A stretch of 64,000 nt of DNA from Bacillota bacterium (GTDB lineage: Bacteria > Bacillota > Clostridia > Caldicoprobacterales > Xylanivirgaceae). Below are positions 58,656 to 64,000 of this stretch, one piece after another. Each line of letters opens with the position of its first letter. Position 1 is the stretch's first letter. The stretch lies in contig JAMOAB010000029.1 in assembly GCA_023621995.1 (NCBI GenBank), forward strand, positions 1-64,000, in the 5' to 3' direction. The notes below the pieces were generated by a model. That model did no database searches. It had not been told where the DNA came from and worked only from the letters and a program-made list of their open reading frames with translations. A program made the translations under genes and the position numbers.

Positions 58656-59903
58656 GTGATAGTCACTGTGGGTTGGAAGATAGTTAAAGAGAAGTTGTAT
58701 GACTTTTTCAAAGAAGGTAAACAGTTTACCATTATTTTAATAGATAAGAAAAAGATATGGTTGGCTGTTTTACTTACTATTATAGTATGTATATCATTGA
58801 TTTTTTTTCAAGATGGTGTGTTATTGTGGAAAAAGGCTAACATAGATACGCCGATTATGGAAGAGAAGATAGTATCTGCTGACATTGGACAAGACATACG
58901 AGATGAAATTGCTATTACTGAGAAGGAACCTAAAGAACCAGTGTTAATTGACCTATCAAGTGACTACATAAAACTAGATACCACTATGCAGAGGATAAAC
59001 GAACCCATTTTCTTTAATGATGAAATTATCTACTCTGCAGGAGAGGGAGACAATATAGAAGATGGAGCAATACTTACCAAGCTATATATATGTAATATGG
59101 AAGATAGGGAAGAGAGAGTTATAGCAGAAAGCAGAATAAAGTTTGGCGAAATATATGAGGGAAGGTTAAGCGAGGATTGGATTGCTTGGCTTGATACCAA
59201 TCATGTGGGAACTAATATAATATATGGAATGAATAGAGATACAGGTGAAGTATTCGAAATAAAGAGATGTGAGTATAATAGACCTCAACTCAGACTATGG
59301 GGAGAAAATTTAGTGTGGGTAGAGCAGAGGGATTTAGAAAATGATAGCCTATATCTATATAATTTTTCTAGTGGGGAACCAGTTGTACTCGAGAGCTTTA
59401 GCAATTCTACATATGGAACATGTCCACCTTCCATATGGAATGATGTGGTTGTATGGACCTCACCTGGAGAGGGAGGCGGCAGTGTAATAAAGAAACTAGA
59501 TCTCAAGAAAATAGATAGATCTTCAGAAGAAGAGCCCAAATTAGAATTAATAGACCCTAAGGGATTTGCCATATATCCATCCACCAATGGAAGCACAATT
59601 GCGTGGCTAGATAATCTAGATCCTCAAAAGGCCTCTTTAAAGTTGACATTAGATGGGAAAGATATAATCACTGTTGCAACTGGTATAGGCAGATTCTTTG
59701 GTGTGGGAGACAAGTTTGTTGCATATACTCAAGAAGGAAAAATAATGCTATATTTTTGGGAAGAAGGGCAATATGCACATATAAATCCTAAGGATACTCA
59801 AGGTAGGTTATCCCAGTGTAGTGTAAGTGGTAATCATATAACTTGGTATTCTAATCCTCCCAGAGAGAGCCAGGATATTGTAAATGTCACTATAATAAAA
59901 TAG
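58656..59903 (+). CDS. Membrane-anchored beta-propeller-like hypothetical protein
   Basis: One N-terminal TM then repeated DWIAWLDTN / ENLVWVEQRD / DVVVWTSPGEG / STIAWLDNLD / KFVAYTQEG blades. Confidence 0.65.
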   Translation: MIVTVGWKIVKEKLYDFFKEGKQFTIILIDKKKIWLAVLLTIIVCISLIFFQDGVLLWKKANIDTPIMEEKIVSADIGQDIRDEIAITEKEPKEPVLIDLSSDYIKLDTTMQRINEPIFFNDEIIYSAGEGDNIEDGAILTKLYICNMEDREERVIAESRIKFGEIYEGRLSEDWIAWLDTNHVGTNIIYGMNRDTGEVFEIKRCEYNRPQLRLWGENLVWVEQRDLENDSLYLYNFSSGEPVVLESFSNSTYGTCPPSIWNDVVVWTSPGEGGGSVIKKLDLKKIDRSSEEEPKLELIDPKGFAIYPSTNGSTIAWLDNLDPQKASLKLTLDGKDIITVATGIGRFFGVGDKFVAYTQEGKIMLYFWEEGQYAHINPKDTQGRLSQCSVSGNHITWYSNPPRESQDIVNVTIIK

Positions 59904-59920
59904 AAGAAATGAGGAAGACT

Positions 59921-61212
59921 ATGTCTAAGATAAAAAAAGTCTTTATATGTCAAGAATGTGGATATATATCACCGAAATGGTTAGGTAGGTGCCCAGGGTG
60001 TCAAGAGTGGAATACTATGCTAGAGGAGATAGATCCACACAGTAGGGCTAAAGAGTCTACTTCTAAGATTACATCTCTAGGAACTAGGCCAGAACCTATA
60101 ACCGATATAGTAATTGATAAAGAAGATCGATATTCATCAGGTATGGAAGAACTAGATAGAGTAATGGGTGGAGGCATTGTTAAGGGCTCCCTTACACTTA
60201 TAGGCGGCGATCCAGGCATAGGAAAATCTACTCTGCTTCTTCAGGTGTGTAATTGGCTAGGTACAAACCATGGCACAGTGCTATATGTATCTGGTGAAGA
60301 GTCGGCGAAACAGATAAAGCTCAGGGCCGATAGATTGGGAGCTAATGCTAAAGGTCTCTATCTTCTATGCGAAACTAATTTAGATATCATATTAGGACAT
60401 ATTTAAGCCAGGTGCGGGCTAGCACTACTGTCCTGATGAATATGGCAAAATCTAGAGGAATTACTGTATTTATCGTAGGGCATGTTACTAAGGAAGGGGC
60501 TCTAGCAGGTCCTAGGGTACTTGAACATATGGTAGATACCGTTTTATACTTTGAAGGGGAGCGACATCATACATATAGAATACTGAGGGGAGTAAAAAAT
60601 AGGTTTGGTTCTACAAACGAGATAGGCGTATTCGAAATGCAAGAAAAGGGTATTGTACAGGTTGAAAACCCATCAGAGCTTCTGTTGTCTGGCCGTACAA
60701 AGGGAGTGTCTGGCTCTGTAGTACTATGTAGTATGGAGGGTACAAGACCAATACTTGTAGAGATACAGGCATTGGTCAGCACAACTGCGTTTGGAATGGC
60801 AAGGCGAATGGCAACAGGTGTGGACTATAATAGGGTGGCACTGCTTATGGCTGTTCTAGAGAAAAAGATAGGAATGCAGCTATATAACCAAGATATATAT
60901 GTAAATGTGGCAGGCGGCTTTAAAATAGATGAGCCTGCTGCTGATTTAGCAATTATATCTGCTGTAGCCTCGAGCTTTAGAAATGCTCCTACACCTTCTA
61001 ATTTGGTGGTCATGGGAGAAGTAGGTTTAACAGGGGAGATAAGGGGCATAGCACAGATAGAAAAGAGAATTAAGGAGTGTGCTAAATTAGGATTTAAGAC
61101 CTGTGTCATACCTAAAGCTAATGAGTTAAGTGTAAATATAGCTGATGGGGACATGGAGATTATCGGTGTCTCTAATATAGGTGAAGCGTTGGATGCAATA
61201 CTTATAAAATAG
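59921..61212 (+). pseudogene. radA: radA (Sms), disrupted by an internal deletion/frameshift
   Basis: 5' part: FICQECGYISPKWLGRCPGCQEWNT zinc finger and GGDPGIGKSTLLLQ, ends DIILGHI-stop at 60404. 3' part resumes at [50 protein letters not shown] and includes KNRFG and the Lon-like domain. The Walker B segment is absent. Confidence 0.88.
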
Positions 61213-61428
61213 AATAGTATGGTCATAACATATAAAAAATATGAGAGAGAAAATTTTCAGAGGTCTGTGTCACATATGTTTGACTTCTCTACAAAAGAAT
61301 TTTTAAAATTATATTTTTACTGTTGACATACTGCACTTATATATGTTACAATTATCAGTTTATTGACACTATAGGTATATTGTGCTATAATATAATAGAT
61401 TAAATAATTAAACTAAGGGGTTTTGCGT

Positions 61429-61917
61429 ATGTACTCTGTTGGTGATAAAATTGTATATCCTATGCATGGCGCTTGCATAATAGATGGCATAGAGGAAAAA
61501 GAGATATTAGGAGAAAAAGAAAAGTATTACATTCTCAGATTTCCATTTGGAAAGATGAGGGTGATGATTCCCATAAAGAAGGTAGATGAAATCGGAATTA
61601 GAGAGATAATATCCCAAGATGAAATAGAAGATGTAATTAGAGTTTTGAAAGGGGATCAGACAAAGATGCCATCTAATTGGAACAGGCGGTATCGTTATAA
61701 CATGGATAAAATAAAAAGTGGTGATATCTATCAGGTAGCAGATGTGGTGAGAAACCTCATGATAAGAGATAGAGATAAAGGCTTATCTACAGCTGAGCGT
61801 AAACTTCTGACCAGTGCTAAGCGAATATTGGTGAGCGAGCTTGCACTTTCACAAGATGCAGAAGAGCAAGATATAATCGACCTGGTAGATAGAACAGCAT
61901 TAGAGGAAAGCGTCTAA
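61429..61917 (+). CDS. CarD-family transcriptional regulator
   Basis: MYSVGDKIVYPMHGACIIDGIEEKEILGEKEKYYILRFPFGKMRVMIPIKKVDEIGIR. Confidence 0.93.
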   Translation: MYSVGDKIVYPMHGACIIDGIEEKEILGEKEKYYILRFPFGKMRVMIPIKKVDEIGIREIISQDEIEDVIRVLKGDQTKMPSNWNRRYRYNMDKIKSGDIYQVADVVRNLMIRDRDKGLSTAERKLLTSAKRILVSELALSQDAEEQDIIDLVDRTALEESV

Positions 61918-61937
61918 TTTAGACGCTCATTTTTTTA
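61909..61937 (+). terminator. Terminator overlapping the carD stop codon
   Basis: agcgtctaatttagacgctcattttttt. Confidence 0.8.
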
Positions 61938-62042
61938 TCTTAAAAGTGTGTTACCATGGTATACTTCATTTCTTAGTATTATAAAATTTGGTATAATGAA
62001 CATAATATAAATATAGAGAAATATCATTTAGGAGGTGAATGT

Positions 62043-63143
62043 ATGCTAAATAAGATAGCGAAGGGTATATTAGCTATCCTTGGAGCTCTTCTCGGTATTG
62101 GTGTTTCGTGGATTATAAATAAGACATTCTTGAGGTTTAATATCTACTTTTTACCTAACTACCAAGAGATGTTTATCTATATATGTGGCGGTGTTGGTTT
62201 TGCAATACTCGTCTATCTTTTGTCTAACAAAATTATCGATGGTATAGTTAGGTTGACCAACTCTATTGAACATAGGCTACAAGAGGTGCCCACTGCCAAT
62301 GTAATCTCTGGCGCATTTGGTCTTATAGTTGGTCTTATAATTGCTTATCTGCTCACTTCTCCTATAAATCAGATAAAACTTGCTTGGTTGTCAGGTCTTT
62401 TAACTGCAGTTATTTATTTATTGTTTGGGTATTTGGGTATAAGTGTAGCTACAAAGCGGGTAGACGAGATAAATTGGATTGCCAATTTGCGAAGAGCTCA
62501 CAAGGATAAAAATTTGGATAAGGAAAAATATAGTATTCCTAAGGTCTTAGATACAAGTGTTATTATAGATGGAAGAATATTTGATATATGTAAGACGGGT
62601 TTTATAGAAGGGCCACTTGTCATACCTAACTTCGTACTTGAAGAACTGAGACATATAGCAGATTCATCGGATACACTAAAGAGGAACAGGGGGCGTAGAG
62701 GGCTAGATGTTCTCAATCGAATTCAAAAGGAATTGGATATTCCTGTAGAGATATGGGAAGAGGATTTTGAAGATATAGCAGAGGTAGATAGCAAGCTTCT
62801 CAAACTTGCTCAGCTATTAGATGGGAAGGTTGTGACAAATGACTATAATCTTAATAAGGTAGCTGAGTTTCAAGGTGTATCTGTTTTGAATATAAACGAA
62901 CTTGCCAATGCAGTAAAACCTGTAGTGCTTCCAGGTGAGGAGATGAATGTTCAAGTTATAAAGGACGGAAAAGAGATGGGACAGGGTGTTGCCTATCTAG
63001 ATGATGGTACAATGATAGTTGTAGATGGAGGCAAAAAACATGTAGGGGAAACAATAGGGGTCATGGTGACAAGTGTGCTCCAGACGGCTGCTGGTAGGAT
63101 GATCTTTGCAAAGCCTAAACAGCCCATGGACAAAGTTGTATAG
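62043..63143 (+). CDS. YacL-type PIN/TRAM domain membrane protein
   Basis: Four TMs, KVLDTSVIIDGRIFDICKTGFIEGPLVIPNFVLEELRHIADSSD..RGRRGLDVLNRIQ, C-terminal TRAM GQGVAYLDDGTMIVVDGGKKHVGETIGVMVTSVLQTAAGRMIFA. Confidence 0.94.
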   Translation: MLNKIAKGILAILGALLGIGVSWIINKTFLRFNIYFLPNYQEMFIYICGGVGFAILVYLLSNKIIDGIVRLTNSIEHRLQEVPTANVISGAFGLIVGLIIAYLLTSPINQIKLAWLSGLLTAVIYLLFGYLGISVATKRVDEINWIANLRRAHKDKNLDKEKYSIPKVLDTSVIIDGRIFDICKTGFIEGPLVIPNFVLEELRHIADSSDTLKRNRGRRGLDVLNRIQKELDIPVEIWEEDFEDIAEVDSKLLKLAQLLDGKVVTNDYNLNKVAEFQGVSVLNINELANAVKPVVLPGEEMNVQVIKDGKEMGQGVAYLDDGTMIVVDGGKKHVGETIGVMVTSVLQTAAGRMIFAKPKQPMDKVV

Positions 63144-63150
63144 GACAAGT

Positions 63151-63190
63151 GCTGTCATTAAAGATGATATCTTTGATGGCAGCTTTTTTA
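63151..63190 (+). terminator. Rho-independent terminator
   Basis: gctgtcattaaagat-gata-tctttgatggcagctttttt. Confidence 0.8.
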
Positions 63191-63245
63191 TACTTGTTAA
63201 ATCACGCAAAAGTGGCTATAATTAGATCAGGAAGGGTGGAACTCT

Positions 63246-63944
63246 ATGAACCAGATATGTAGGGCAATAATAGTGGCTGCCGGCAGAGGGCAGCGTATGG
63301 GAGGGGATATACCTAAACAGTTTTTAAAATTAGAAGGGAAACCTATAATTGTACATACATTATTTAAGTTTGATTGTATTGAAAGAATTACAGATATTAT
63401 AGTAGTAATAGCCGATGAATATATGGAATACATGGAAGGACATGTATTAGATAGATATAGATTTAAAAAGCCTGTCAAGCTAGTAAGCGGTGCAGCGAGT
63501 AGACAACAATCGGTATTTAATGGGATTAAAGCCCTGCCCCAAGATACCGATATAGTCATAATACATGATGGTGTGAGGCCTTTTGTCGAAAGGAGATTTA
63601 TAGAGGAAAGTATAGATAGGGCAAATATCTATGGTGGAGCAGTAGTGGGTGTTCCGGTTAAAGATACTATAAAAAAGGTGGATAGTACTGGAACTATTGA
63701 GACTACACTTCAGAGGGATGTACTTTGGGCAGTTCAGACGCCACAGACATTCAAATTTGATATAATACTTAAGGCACATAGGCAGGCTATTGAAGATGAG
63801 TTTGTAGGTACAGATGATTCAATGTTGGTTGAAAGGATAGGTTTTGGTGTAAATATGATAATGGGCAGTTATGCCAATATAAAAATTACAACTAAGGAAG
63901 ATCTCATATTAGCTAAGGCAATGCTGGGTAGAATGCGAGGTTAG
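63246..63944 (+). CDS. ispD: 2-C-methyl-D-erythritol 4-phosphate cytidylyltransferase
   Basis: AIIVAAGRGQRMGGDIPKQFLKLEGKPIIVHTL..IIHDGVRPFVERRFIEE..AVQTPQTFKFDIILKAH. Confidence 0.96.
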   Translation: MNQICRAIIVAAGRGQRMGGDIPKQFLKLEGKPIIVHTLFKFDCIERITDIIVVIADEYMEYMEGHVLDRYRFKKPVKLVSGAASRQQSVFNGIKALPQDTDIVIIHDGVRPFVERRFIEESIDRANIYGGAVVGVPVKDTIKKVDSTGTIETTLQRDVLWAVQTPQTFKFDIILKAHRQAIEDEFVGTDDSMLVERIGFGVNMIMGSYANIKITTKEDLILAKAMLGRMRG

Positions 63945-63946
63945 AC

Positions 63947-64000
63947 ATGAAGATTGGAATTGGCTACGATATACATAGGCTTGTGGAAGGACGAAAACTA
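63947..64000 (+). CDS. ispF: 2-C-methyl-D-erythritol 2,4-cyclodiphosphate synthase, N-terminal fragment cut by window end
   Basis: MKIGIGYDIHRLVEGRKL directly after ispD. Confidence 0.85.
   Translation, partial: MKIGIGYDIHRLVEGRKL

Noticed and set aside
60412-61212. 266-aa ORF as an independent RadA-like gene
   Set aside because: It is the 3' portion of radA; lacks zinc finger and Walker A and starts mid-motif ([11 protein letters not shown]).

Overview
The window is a low-GC, clostridial-type chromosome segment, AGR/ATA-codon-rich and with sporulation-linked genes, nearly all coding on the + strand. It starts with a decayed integrative element (partial ORF, Xis-like protein, broken tyrosine integrase) abutting tRNA-Ser(GGA). 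The main modules that follow are: (i) a cyclic-di-GMP-I (GEMM) riboswitch ahead of a transglutaminase-like protein, a BTAD/GGDEF-like regulator, and a VWA/SpaA adhesin, SipW, two TasA-like proteins, an MPKTG surface protein and a sortase; (ii) an hfsABCD-like [FeFe]-hydrogenase/PP2C sensory cluster directly followed by adhE, each with a near-identical Rex-type palindrome next to its promoter; (iii) an archaeal-style DNA-end-processing operon, NurA, HAS-barrel protein, HerA, Mre11, Rad50; (iv) an ECF sigma/anti-sigma pair; (v) a cobalamin riboswitch and btuFCD-type transporter; (vi) nanE/ROK kinase; (vii) an EndoQ-like PHP protein, a nucleosidase-like protein and a spore-photoproduct-lyase-like radical SAM protein; (viii) a lone trpB; (ix) two ABC ATPases without a permease, one with a C-terminal SpoVT/AbrB-like domain; (x) transketolase without a canonical start codon; (xi) a MarR/MMPL/heptad-repeat module with three matching operator palindromes; (xii) radA with an internal deletion removing the Walker B region, then carD, yacL-type PIN-TRAM, ispD and ispF, with no disA. 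The strongest candidates for follow-up are the NurA-HerA-Mre11-Rad50 operon, including a Cys cluster in NurA, the riboswitch-linked surface-matrix cluster, the twin Rex operators linking hfs and adhE, and the broken radA without disA. All family calls come from reading motifs; no database search was run.
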